Assembly: GCA_902538225.1 (NCBI GenBank)
Contig: CACBEF010000002.1
Location: 1 to 64,000, forward strand
Source of the DNA: an uncultured Prochlorococcus sp.
GTDB lineage: Bacteria; Cyanobacteriota; Cyanobacteriia; PCC-6307; Cyanobiaceae
Direction of reading: 5' to 3'
DNA length: 64,000 bases
Position 1 is the first letter of the stretch. Each line of letters opens with the position of its first letter. Of this stretch, positions 40,159 through 49,998 are shown piece after piece. A model generated the notes under the pieces. The model was not told the DNA's origin, did not search any database, and was given only the letters and a program-made list of their open reading frames with translations. The position numbers and the translations under genes are program-made.

Positions 40159-41316
40159 TTGATGAAAAATAAATTCAATTTTAAAATTGTTGGATCAGGT
40201 CCCACAGGTTTATTACTTTCAATTGCACTTTCAAAATTTGATTGCAATATTTTTTTAACTGATTTATTAACAAAAGATAGATTAATTTATAAAGATAAAA
40301 CTTATGCCATTACTCATTCAACAAGAAAAATCTTATCTAAATTCAGACTTTGGGAAAAATTAGAACCATTTTTATTTGGCTTTGATACCCTTTCAATTTC
40401 AGATAGCGTAACTTCTGCTTTTACCAATTTATCAACTTCTGACTTGGATGATGATATAAGTTCTGCTGAAAATATTGGCTGGGTAGTTAAACATTCGGAT
40501 CTCATGAACGTATTTTTTCAAGAGATTGATAATTATGAAAATATTTTTTTTATGACACCACAGAGATTGTTACGTAAAAAAATATTATTTGATTATCAAT
40601 TCTTTTCAACAGGAGCAAACTCACTTGATAAAAAATTCTTAGATTTTGTTGATATAAAAAAATCTTATAGTCAGTCTTGTTTAACTTTTAAAGTTTCTCT
40701 TAGAGGTCATTTTGAAAAGCGTGCTTATGAAATTTTTAGAAAAGAAGGCCCACTTGCATTATTACCTTTAGAAAAAAACTTATATCAAGTAATTTGGACT
40801 TCCAGTACATTAAAGGCAATTGAAAGGTTAAATTCTGACAAGAATTTTTTAATGGATAATTTATCAACGATCTTGCCAGATGAATTTAAGTTGGACCAAA
40901 TAATTGGTGAATTTAATATTTTTCCTGTTTCATTATCCTTAAATTTACCAGTTTTAAATTTTAAAAAATTAGTTTTTGTAGGAGATGCTTTTCATACGTT
41001 TCATCCTGTTGGTGGTCAGGGTCTAAATACTTGTTGGAGAGATGTTAATACTATTTATGATCTTTTTAATAAAAATATTGCCATAACAAAAAAGCAATTG
41101 ATATTATTTAAATTTAAATATTTTTCAAGCAGGATTTTAGATATTATCTTCACTATTTTTATAACTGACTTATTGATATCAATTTTTGCTAATAGAAACG
41201 TTTTTTTATTTCCAATTAGGAAATTTTCATTTTTACTTTTAAATAAATTTATTTTTACAAGAAAATTAGTCCTAAATCAAATGACTAAATCTCTAATTTA
41301 CTCAAGTATTAAATAG
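40159..41316 (+). CDS. FAD-dependent hydroxylase, UbiH/VisC family
   Basis: GSGPTGLLLSIAL; FVGDAFHTFHPVGGQGLNTCWRDV. Confidence 0.9.
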   Translation: MMKNKFNFKIVGSGPTGLLLSIALSKFDCNIFLTDLLTKDRLIYKDKTYAITHSTRKILSKFRLWEKLEPFLFGFDTLSISDSVTSAFTNLSTSDLDDDISSAENIGWVVKHSDLMNVFFQEIDNYENIFFMTPQRLLRKKILFDYQFFSTGANSLDKKFLDFVDIKKSYSQSCLTFKVSLRGHFEKRAYEIFRKEGPLALLPLEKNLYQVIWTSSTLKAIERLNSDKNFLMDNLSTILPDEFKLDQIIGEFNIFPVSLSLNLPVLNFKKLVFVGDAFHTFHPVGGQGLNTCWRDVNTIYDLFNKNIAITKKQLILFKFKYFSSRILDIIFTIFITDLLISIFANRNVFLFPIRKFSFLLLNKFIFTRKLVLNQMTKSLIYSSIK

Positions 41317-41321
41317 AATTC

Positions 41322-41519
41322 ATGAATAATTATGTATCTAAAGAAATGATAATTTATTTATTTAATGTATTAGGTTTAGATGAATCTACTATTGAACTTG
41401 GTATAAAATTATCTATAAAAAATAACACTCCACTCCCAATATTATTATGGAGTTATGGAATGCTAACTAATGAAGAACTAGATAAGTTATATTCATTTTT
41501 ATTTCAAAAAATGAATTAA
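41322..41519 (+). CDS. DUF2949-like protein
   Basis: IELGIKLSIKNNTPLPILLWSYGMLTNEELDKLYSFL. Confidence 0.7.
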   Translation: MNNYVSKEMIIYLFNVLGLDESTIELGIKLSIKNNTPLPILLWSYGMLTNEELDKLYSFLFQKMN

Positions 41520-41528
41520 TAATTCTGT

Positions 41529-41534
41529 TATAAT
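41529..41534 (+). promoter_or_regulatory. Possible -10 element TATAAT upstream of the DUF3038 gene
   Basis: Exact TATAAT in the short spacer after DUF2949. Confidence 0.4.
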
Positions 41535-41558
41535 CAGTCTATATCATATTAAAGAACA

Positions 41559-42083
41559 ATTACAGTTTTAACTAGAGGAAATCAAGTATCAAGAAAATCT
41601 ATAGAGCAGCTTGATTTATTATTATTAATACTAGAAACTATCGACTTAAATGGTATCCAGTCCCTTTATGCCTTATCAAATAGACTTAATCTAAATAATG
41701 TTTTACCAAATAAAGTAACTATTTGGAAATTAAGGAACAATAATCCATTGAGAAAATCTTATGTCACTAACAATATTAAACTTAACGAATTCGATGCCTT
41801 AATTAGAATTACAGTTGAAATGTCTAAATATTTATATCCTTATATTAGAGAGATTCTGAAATCTAAAGAAGATATTGAAGAGAATTCAGTTATTTGGAAT
41901 GATTTTAATAAGAGATTTATTGAGTTAATTAAAGAGAGATTGAATATAGATACTATGAGAGTCAAAAAGCTTTTAAATCAAGCTGAAAATGATGAGATTA
42001 TCATAAAATCTTTGCTTATTTTATCTTTTTGCAGTTCAAATCAAGGTTATAAAAAGTTGAAGAATTTTTTATACGATTTTTAA
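41559..42083 (+). CDS. DUF3038-like protein, likely non-canonical (ATT) start
   Basis: Track ORF 41748..42083 (TTG) extends upstream in frame with RKSIEQLDLLLLILETIDLNGIQSLYALSNRLNL; stop TAA at 41550. Confidence 0.7.
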   Translation: MTVLTRGNQVSRKSIEQLDLLLLILETIDLNGIQSLYALSNRLNLNNVLPNKVTIWKLRNNNPLRKSYVTNNIKLNEFDALIRITVEMSKYLYPYIREILKSKEDIEENSVIWNDFNKRFIELIKERLNIDTMRVKKLLNQAENDEIIIKSLLILSFCSSNQGYKKLKNFLYDF

Positions 42084-42084
42084 T

Positions 42085-42675
42085 ATGATACAAAATAAAT
42101 TGTCATTTCATCAATCTTCAGCAAGTCTCGAAATAATCGGATTGCCAGATTATTCCAATAATGAAAAAAAAGATCAAATATCTATAATTTCACAATGGAA
42201 ATTAACCATAGTTGATAAACCACTTATTGAAGGAAAAATTGAACATTTAGGGCCTATTATGGACGCTTTTTATATTTATTCAAATCTTTTAATCAAAAAC
42301 GAAATCCCAATATATGAGTCTAAATTAATCGATATAAAAGCCGATAATCTTTACATACATAATATTGTTCTCAAGAGCTCTAAACCAAATGTAAAGCCTT
42401 TAGTTTTAAAGATTGGTAATTCATTGCTCTCTGATACCATAAATTGTTTTGATCAGTTAAATGAATCGTCAAAAGTAAGTATAAAAAAAATTTATATACC
42501 TACTAATATTCCTAAAAAATTAAGATTTGGGTTAAATAAAAAAGTTAAATTTTTCAATTCCTTTATTCCACCATTTATTGCAATTTGCTCTTTAATTCTA
42601 TTCTCTTCTTATTTTATTTATTTTTATAGTCCTTTTGAAAATATAGAAAAAAAAGAATTAATAAATCCTAAATAA
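42085..42675 (+). CDS. DUF4335-like protein
   Basis: Location next to DUF3038; SFHQSSASLEIIGLPDYSN…. Confidence 0.65.
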   Translation: MIQNKLSFHQSSASLEIIGLPDYSNNEKKDQISIISQWKLTIVDKPLIEGKIEHLGPIMDAFYIYSNLLIKNEIPIYESKLIDIKADNLYIHNIVLKSSKPNVKPLVLKIGNSLLSDTINCFDQLNESSKVSIKKIYIPTNIPKKLRFGLNKKVKFFNSFIPPFIAICSLILFSSYFIYFYSPFENIEKKELINPK

Positions 42676-42762
42676 AGAGCAATTAGCATCTTAAATACAA
42701 ACACGATACTATAGGTTAATTTCTTTCAGAGTTATTCAAATTTATTCTTTGAGCTTTGATTT

Positions 42763-43131
42763 ATGGCAGATTTAAACATCCCAAATTTGAATATTAAATC
42801 TGATAAATATATTTTTAAAAAAAAATTAAATTTAAGAAGAAAATCTAAAAGAAGACTATTTACTGAAGCTATCTTTTTGTTTATTTTGAGTGTTTTATTA
42901 GTTTATATAAATTATATAATTCCTAATAAAAATTTGCTATTACAAAATCTACCTTCTACATTTAATAAAACTTTTTTATTATTAATTGATCTCATTTCAT
43001 ATATCTATGAAATATTTTTGGTGGTTTTTATTTTTGTTTCTTCTTTTACTGTTTTAATTTTAATGATGGGTTCTTTTAATAGGTTATTTAAAGTTTCTAA
43101 GAGAAAGTCAAAACAAATTGTTTATAAATAA
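42763..43131 (+). CDS. Hypothetical membrane protein
   Basis: Two hydrophobic helices, basic termini. Confidence 0.6.
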   Translation: MADLNIPNLNIKSDKYIFKKKLNLRRKSKRRLFTEAIFLFILSVLLVYINYIIPNKNLLLQNLPSTFNKTFLLLIDLISYIYEIFLVVFIFVSSFTVLILMMGSFNRLFKVSKRKSKQIVYK

Positions 43132-43133
43132 AT

Positions 43134-43295
43134 TCAAATAGGTTGCATTAGGCCACCACTTCCTGAATCAGAATCATCATCATCATTTTCTGTTTCTTCT
43201 CCAAATAATGCAAATATGCCAAGTACTATTGATGAAAGAATAATTGATAAGGGTAAAATCGAAGTTTGGATTCCGACGTCTATATATTCACCCAT
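43134..43295 (-). CDS. Small single-TM protein with acidic tail (MGEYIDVGIQTSILPLSIILSSIVLGIFALFGEETENDDDDSDSGSGGLMQPI)
   Basis: Manually read 53 aa ORF absent from the track. Confidence 0.6.
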   Translation of the reverse strand: MGEYIDVGIQTSILPLSIILSSIVLGIFALFGEETENDDDDSDSGSGGLMQPI

Positions 43296-43368
43296 AAAAA
43301 TAAATAAATTTTTATAAACCTAACCGAAATCAAACTGATTCGCGGATTTTAAATAATTATTTAATAAT

Positions 43369-46300
43369 TTATTCTCTTTTAATAAGTTCTTTATCGAAAT
43401 TCTTTATTTCTCTTTCAAAAGACCCGAACCACAATATTAGTTGATCAATTTGATTTTGAATTTCAGTTGCACCTAAACCCCTTATAGTGATGATTGATAA
43501 TTGTTTGCCTTCATTAAAATTAAATTTATTTTGAATACTACTTGACAAAGAATTTTTAAGAATTTTAAAAGTAGAATTTTTTAATTTTGTCTCTATCAAG
43601 ATGTTTGGCTTTTTGAGCTTGATCTTATTAAAACCACATTTTTTAGCTAGTAATTTTAGTCTCATTATCATAATTAAGGACTCAACAGGTTTGGGTAAGT
43701 TTCCATATCTATTCACCCAGTCTGTAGCTAATTCAGTTAATTCATCATTATTTGAACATTCAGTAGCAGATTTGTAAGCCTCAAGCTTCTCTTCCCTGTT
43801 TAATATCCATGTTGCAGGTATAAATGCATTTATCGGTAAATCAATTTGAGTGTCTTTAACTTCAGGTATTTCTTGCCCGCTGATTTCTGAAATAGCCTCA
43901 TGGAGCATCTCTAAATATAAATCATATCCAATAGCATTAACCTTTCCACTTTGTTCTTCTCCTAGTAAACTACCAACACCTCTTATTTCCATATCTTTCA
44001 TTGCAAGTTGGTAACCACTTCCTAGTTCTGAAAAGTCTTTTATCGCTTTCAATCGTTGTTTTGAAGCGTCATTAATTTTATTTATATTTGGATAAAATAA
44101 CCAAGCATGTGCTTGTACACCACTTCTACCAACTCTTCCTCTAAGTTGATAAAGTTGTGAAAGGCCAAATTTGTGAGAATCTTCAATAATGATTGTATTT
44201 ACTTTAGGGATGTCTAATCCACTTTCAATTATCGTTGTGCATATCATTAGATCTACTTCTCCATTATTAAAAGCAATCATTGCATTCTCAAGCTCTGTTT
44301 CGTTCATTTGCCCATGAGCAACAATAAATTTTAAGCTGGTAAACATATTTTTTAATTTGTTTACAGCTTGATCAATATCAGAAATTCTTGGAAGAACATA
44401 AAAAATTTGACCTCCCCTATCAAGTTCTTGATTAATTGCAGTTCTTATAACATCCATATCTATTTCAGATAAATATGTTTTTATTGATCTTCTTGAAGGA
44501 GGAGGAGTATTTAATAAGCTCATTTGTCTTAGTCCAGATAAGCTCATATAAAGAGTTCTTGGAATTGGAGTTGCCGATAGAGTTAAAACGTCTATGTTGG
44601 TTTTGATTTTTTTAATTTTCTCCTTTTGCCTTACTCCAAATCTTTGTTCTTCATCAATAACTAGTAGTCCTAAGTTTTTAATTTCTATTTCTTTTCCTAA
44701 AATTTGGTGCGTAGCCACTACTAAATCAATTTTGTTATTTTTCAAACCTGCATAGATTTCCTTTCTTTCCTTAACTGTTTTGAATCTATTGAGTAATGAT
44801 ACTTTTATTGGGTAAGGTGAAAATCTATTATTTATGGTTCTCCAATGTTGCTGAGCAAGGATTGTTGTTGGTGCTAGTAATATTACCTGTTTGCCTGATG
44901 TAATAGCCTTAAAAATAGCCCGAACAGCGACTTCTGTTTTGCCAAATCCTACATCTCCACAAACTAGCCTGTCCATTGGCTTATCGCTTTCCATATCAGA
45001 TTTTATTTCTTCTACAGCAGTAATTTGGTCAGGTGTTGGTTGATAAGGGAATGATTCCTCTAATTCATCTTGCCAAGGACCATCTTCTGGGTAAATGTAT
45101 CCCTTTAATTTTTCTCTCTTCGCATAAAGTTTTAAAATATCGACAGCAACTTTTTTGATTTGTTTCTTATTTTTATCTTTTATTCTTTCCCATTCTGTCC
45201 CTCCTAATTTATTTATTTTCGGCTTTATTTTTCCGCTTGATCTAAATCTGTTAACACTACCAAGTTGATCAGCGGCAACGCTTATCTTCCCATCTTGATA
45301 CTGAATGACTAAATAATCTCTTGAATCTCCAGTTATATTTATTTTTTCTATTTTTAAAAATTTTCCTATTCCATGATTTTTATGAACTATATAATCACCG
45401 GGACTAATCTTATTTACATTTATATTTGAATTGACACTTCTTTTTTTTCTTCGTATGAATACATTATTAAAAAGAGATTGTTGTGAAAATAATTCTTTAT
45501 CTGTTATCAGGACAACTTTCCATATCGGCAGATAAAAACCCTCGATTTCGTAATTGTTCTTATTTTTTAAAATTAGAGGAGTTGAATTATTAATTAACTT
45601 AAATGCTTCATCAATATCATTAGGATTGTTTAAGAAGTTTGTATTACATTCGTGCTCAAAAAGTAAAGTCCTAGTTCTCAATGGTTGTGCTGATAATATC
45701 CATACTTTTTCATTTTTTTTTATATTTTTATTTATATCATTTGATAATTTCCCTATATTTTTAGAGTATGAATTTAATCTTTTATCTTTTAACAAAAACC
45801 TATTATCAATATTGATTTTAGATTCAAATTCATAAAATTTTATTAAATTAAAATTTCCTAGTGAATTTATTATTTCGTCAAACTTTAAATGCAAATTAGG
45901 TTTGACCTCTAAGTTAATTTCATTATTTTTAAGGTTCTCATTTAATTCATACGCAAAATAATCAAAATTACTTTCTGAATCTAGATACCAATTGTTTGCA
46001 AATTTTTTACAATCTTCTAATTCATCAATTACAAGAATTGTTTCTTTATTTATAAAATCTATTATATTTGATGGGTTTTTTTCAATTATTCCTAAATAAC
46101 GATCAAGATTATTTTTATTTATATCTTCTGAATTAAAAAGTTTGTTCTTAGATAAATTATTTAACTTATCTTTTATTAGCAAATCAAATCCAGCATGTAT
46201 TATTTCAATATTATTGATATTTTCTAATGTTTTCTGTGTATGGGGATCATATTCTCTTATTTTCTCAATTACATTATCAAAAAATTCTAATCTTATAGGA

Positions 46301-46878
46301 AACTCATTATTGACAGGATAAATATCTATTATTTCCCCTCTCCTACTCCAGAATCCTTCTGCTGAAGTTACATTATCCTTCGTATAACCAAGCAAAGTAA
46401 GTTTATTCGCTAATTCTTGAATCTCGATTTGAAACCCTTTTTGCAAATCTAACTTGTTTTCAATTAATAGGTTTTTATTTATTAGATGAGGTTGTAGTGA
46501 TCTCTCAGTTGATATAACAATATTAAGTTTATTTTTCTCTTTTTTTATTAATTTGGATAAAACAGTAAGCTGACTAAATTCAATCTCTTTGGATTTATTA
46601 ATTGATGAGTATGGTAGATGTTCTGTTGGAGGATAATATAAAACTGCTTTATCATTTATACTTTCAAAATAACCAATCCATTTGTAGGCAATTTCTACAT
46701 TAGGACAAATTAATAATATATTTTTCCCCTCTTTTTTTGCGATGCTATCTAAAATTATTGATTTTGCATATCTACTTGAACCAACAATATTTAATTCATT
46801 ATTTTTTGAAATTCTTTTTATTAATTCAGCAGTAATTTGTGAGTTCGAAATATAATCAACTAAAGTATTTAAACTCAT
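43369..46878 (-). CDS. mfd: Transcription-repair coupling factor
   Basis: 1169 aa; DRLVCGDVGFGKTEVAVRAIFKA, RGRVGRSGVQAHAWLFY. Confidence 0.98.
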   Translation of the reverse strand: MSLNTLVDYISNSQITAELIKRISKNNELNIVGSSRYAKSIILDSIAKKEGKNILLICPNVEIAYKWIGYFESINDKAVLYYPPTEHLPYSSINKSKEIEFSQLTVLSKLIKKEKNKLNIVISTERSLQPHLINKNLLIENKLDLQKGFQIEIQELANKLTLLGYTKDNVTSAEGFWSRRGEIIDIYPVNNEFPIRLEFFDNVIEKIREYDPHTQKTLENINNIEIIHAGFDLLIKDKLNNLSKNKLFNSEDINKNNLDRYLGIIEKNPSNIIDFINKETILVIDELEDCKKFANNWYLDSESNFDYFAYELNENLKNNEINLEVKPNLHLKFDEIINSLGNFNLIKFYEFESKINIDNRFLLKDKRLNSYSKNIGKLSNDINKNIKKNEKVWILSAQPLRTRTLLFEHECNTNFLNNPNDIDEAFKLINNSTPLILKNKNNYEIEGFYLPIWKVVLITDKELFSQQSLFNNVFIRRKKRSVNSNINVNKISPGDYIVHKNHGIGKFLKIEKINITGDSRDYLVIQYQDGKISVAADQLGSVNRFRSSGKIKPKINKLGGTEWERIKDKNKKQIKKVAVDILKLYAKREKLKGYIYPEDGPWQDELEESFPYQPTPDQITAVEEIKSDMESDKPMDRLVCGDVGFGKTEVAVRAIFKAITSGKQVILLAPTTILAQQHWRTINNRFSPYPIKVSLLNRFKTVKERKEIYAGLKNNKIDLVVATHQILGKEIEIKNLGLLVIDEEQRFGVRQKEKIKKIKTNIDVLTLSATPIPRTLYMSLSGLRQMSLLNTPPPSRRSIKTYLSEIDMDVIRTAINQELDRGGQIFYVLPRISDIDQAVNKLKNMFTSLKFIVAHGQMNETELENAMIAFNNGEVDLMICTTIIESGLDIPKVNTIIIEDSHKFGLSQLYQLRGRVGRSGVQAHAWLFYPNINKINDASKQRLKAIKDFSELGSGYQLAMKDMEIRGVGSLLGEEQSGKVNAIGYDLYLEMLHEAISEISGQEIPEVKDTQIDLPINAFIPATWILNREEKLEAYKSATECSNNDELTELATDWVNRYGNLPKPVESLIMIMRLKLLAKKCGFNKIKLKKPNILIETKLKNSTFKILKNSLSSSIQNKFNFNEGKQLSIITIRGLGATEIQNQIDQLILWFGSFEREIKNFDKELIKRE

Positions 46879-46952
46879 TTATATTTATCAATCTTGATTA
46901 CAAATATCCGATACATTATATTAGATTTTATACTGATTGTGAACAATATTTG

Positions 46953-47663
46953 ATGGATTCAGCTGCAATAAATTCTTTTATACCCACACTAGATCAGGTA
47001 GACAGTTGGTACGAAATCTTTACACTTTTACCAATATTAATTGCTCTAGAATTATTATTATCGGCAGATAATGCGGTCGCACTAGCTTCTCTTACTAAAT
47101 CCCTCGACAGTACAGAATTAAGGTCAAGAGCCTTAAATATTGGTATAACAATATCTTTATTATTTAGAATTATTCTCATAATATTATCTAATGTTCTTCT
47201 AAAGTTTATTCTTATTAGAGTTTTTGCTGGTTTTTATTTAATATACTTATTCTTCTCTAATGTTTTTTTAAATTCAGATATAGAAAATGCTGAAAATGGG
47301 ACAGATAATAATAAAAATAATTTTAGGTTCTTAAGGGTTGTAGCACTTCTTTCAATTACTGATTTTGCATTTTCCATAGACAGTATTACTACTGCAGTGG
47401 CTATTAGCGATCAATACATTTTAATTATATTTGGAGCAGTGATTGGAGTATTAGCCTTAAGATTTACATCTGGGATTTTTCTAAAACTTCTGGATATATT
47501 TTCTAGATTAGAAAAAGCCGGTTACGTAGCAATTTTAATAGTTGGGATTAAGCTTTTACTAAATACGTTAATAAAAGAATCTATTCTTCCAGACTATTAT
47601 TTTTATATTTTGATTCTTTTTGCTTTTATTTGGGGATTCTCTAAAAAAGAATCTAAAACTTAA
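46953..47663 (+). CDS. TerC family integral membrane protein
   Basis: LLSADNAVALASLTKSL and ITDFAFSIDSITTAVAIS; ATG 46953 preferred over 46839. Confidence 0.85.
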   Translation: MDSAAINSFIPTLDQVDSWYEIFTLLPILIALELLLSADNAVALASLTKSLDSTELRSRALNIGITISLLFRIILIILSNVLLKFILIRVFAGFYLIYLFFSNVFLNSDIENAENGTDNNKNNFRFLRVVALLSITDFAFSIDSITTAVAISDQYILIIFGAVIGVLALRFTSGIFLKLLDIFSRLEKAGYVAILIVGIKLLLNTLIKESILPDYYFYILILFAFIWGFSKKESKT

Positions 47664-47665
47664 TT

Positions 47666-48646
47666 TCAGAGATATTCACCTACTGATGGCTTTAACTGTT
47701 GTATCAATTGCTTTTTGCTAGAAATGTTTTTGCCTTCAAGTTTTGCTTCTAACAAAATAATTGGATCAGTTTTAGTTGAAATTATTATTCCTTCATTTTC
47801 TATTACAGCAAGAATAATACCTGGTCTTGAATAATTGCTCATGAAAAGGTATTTTTCATTTTTAATTTCATCACTAATCAAAACTTTTATTTTAAGTATT
47901 TTAAGGTTCTTACCTCTAAAAGTTGTATTTGCTCGTGGGTATAATGCTTTTATTTTTTGAGAAATTTTAATTGCATCATTACCCCAATCAACTTTAAAGT
48001 CTGATTTTTCAATCATTCTTGCATAAGTAATTTCTCTTAGAAGGGTATCTTGTTTTGTTAATTGAAAATTAGTATTTTTATTAATATTTTCTTCCACTAG
48101 TGTTGTAGCATTTAAAAATAATTTTGCAGATAAAATACTAAGTTTTTCCGATAGTGTATTTAAATTATCGTCATTATCTATTTTTATTTTTTCTTCTAAC
48201 AATAAGTCGCCAGTATCTAGTCCCTCATTCATTTTCATAATTCCTACACCAGTAAATTCATCGCCTTTTATTAGGGACCATTGGATTGGAGCAGCTCCAC
48301 GCCATCTTGGAAGTAATGAAGCATGTGCGTTCCAACAACCAAATTTTGGGATTTCCAATATCTCTTTGGGTAAAATTTTCCCGTAAGCTATTACAATAAA
48401 TAAATCACATGATAGTGATTTAAGTTCATTTATAAAATGTTTATTGTCCCTGATTTTTGATGGAGTATAAATTTTTAAGGATTCTTGCTCGGCAAAGCTT
48501 TTAACGGGCGAGGGTATTAATTTATTTCCCCTAGATCTTTTCTTATCCGGTTGGCTAACTACTGCAATTACCTCGTGCTTAGATTTTATAAAAATATTAA
48601 GGCTCGCAATTGAATATTCAGGTGTTCCCCAGAATATAATTCTCAC
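47666..48646 (-). CDS. fmt: Methionyl-tRNA formyltransferase
   Basis: IIFWGTPEYSIASL; WNAHASLLPRWRGAAPIQWSLI. Confidence 0.98.
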   Translation of the reverse strand: MRIIFWGTPEYSIASLNIFIKSKHEVIAVVSQPDKKRSRGNKLIPSPVKSFAEQESLKIYTPSKIRDNKHFINELKSLSCDLFIVIAYGKILPKEILEIPKFGCWNAHASLLPRWRGAAPIQWSLIKGDEFTGVGIMKMNEGLDTGDLLLEEKIKIDNDDNLNTLSEKLSILSAKLFLNATTLVEENINKNTNFQLTKQDTLLREITYARMIEKSDFKVDWGNDAIKISQKIKALYPRANTTFRGKNLKILKIKVLISDEIKNEKYLFMSNYSRPGIILAVIENEGIIISTKTDPIILLEAKLEGKNISSKKQLIQQLKPSVGEYL

Positions 48647-49995
48647 GCGTCACCAGTTATTGATAATTCATCTACCCATATATGTGGAGAAATTCCACTT
48701 GTTGTTACCTCTTGGCTTGATTCAATATTTACTATATTTTTCAAAAGATATTTAATATCCCCTGCTACAGTGGCAGATTCTATTGAGATTTTTTTACCGT
48801 TTTTATAGTGCCATCCATCAAATGGAAGAGAGAATGAACCTTGACTTGCTCTGACACCTGCATGGATTGCATTTAATTCTTCAATATAAACAAATTCTCC
48901 CTCATAAGTAGAATGATCTAATGATGTTTTTAGATTAGAGTTTTCCTCTGATTTCTCAACTACTATCCAATCAGGAGATACTGAGACTTTTGATCCTAGT
49001 CCAGCGTGGCCTGTAGGGATTGTTTTAAATATTCTTGCAGTTGATTCTGAATGTATAAAATTTTCAATTCTCCCTTTGTTAATTAAACATAGTCTTTTGG
49101 TAGGAGTTCCTTCTCCATCAAATGGTGATGAAGAAATATTCTTTTCATGAAGACCATCATCATAAATATTAAGTGCTACAGTTGACAGCTTCTCTCCAAT
49201 AGAATTTTTATTAGATAAGCTGACTCCATCTAAAATACTTCTAGCATTGAACATTGAACTAAAGGCATTAATGATGGTTAAAAAAGACTCTGGGGAAAAA
49301 CATATTAAATATTTATCAGTTTTAATGGATGAATAATTTAAATGAGAAATTGTTTTATTACAAGCGTCTTTAATACACGACTCTATATCTATATCTTCAA
49401 CCCCATATCCAAGTTTTACAGAACCTGAGCTACGAGGTTTCTTATTTTTCTCTTCTGCTCTTGCATATAAATAAAGTGCAGCTTGACTTTTTGTATAACT
49501 CCGAAAGGCACCATCACTATTTGCATAAACTCTCTCATAAAAACTCTCAGAAAGACCATTATACGGAACAGATTTTATGGATTCGTGGCTTTTTAATAGT
49601 TTTACTTCTGCTTCTCTTAAGAGTGTAAGTAATTTTTTAATTCCAACAGGATTTCTTTTTTTTGCATCCTTAACTTCAATATCATCCTTGGCAAGTGGTG
49701 AGAATTCTGTTCTTTCATTCTTGTTGCCAAAATCAGATGCAATATTTGCTTGATTTAGAGCCTTTTTAATACCAGATTCACTGATATCACTAGTTGTTGT
49801 AATACCAACCAAATTAGATTCGTTCCAAACTCTTAAAGTTAGGATTTGCTTTTGTGATGCTTTAAGTTGTTTAGCATCACCTTTATCTACTTGCACAGAA
49901 TAATCATTAGAAAAGCTTGCACCATAATCCCACTTTTTAAGATTTAGGAAATCTGCAGCTTTTGAGATTTGAGTTGTAATTTCTCTTGAATTCAT
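48643..49995 (-). CDS. TldE/PmbA-family protease subunit
   Basis: Paired with TldD; INAIHAGVRASQGSFSLPFDGW-type C-terminus. Confidence 0.92.
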   Translation of the reverse strand: MNSREITTQISKAADFLNLKKWDYGASFSNDYSVQVDKGDAKQLKASQKQILTLRVWNESNLVGITTTSDISESGIKKALNQANIASDFGNKNERTEFSPLAKDDIEVKDAKKRNPVGIKKLLTLLREAEVKLLKSHESIKSVPYNGLSESFYERVYANSDGAFRSYTKSQAALYLYARAEEKNKKPRSSGSVKLGYGVEDIDIESCIKDACNKTISHLNYSSIKTDKYLICFSPESFLTIINAFSSMFNARSILDGVSLSNKNSIGEKLSTVALNIYDDGLHEKNISSSPFDGEGTPTKRLCLINKGRIENFIHSESTARIFKTIPTGHAGLGSKVSVSPDWIVVEKSEENSNLKTSLDHSTYEGEFVYIEELNAIHAGVRASQGSFSLPFDGWHYKNGKKISIESATVAGDIKYLLKNIVNIESSQEVTTSGISPHIWVDELSITGDA

Positions 49996-49998
49996 ATC

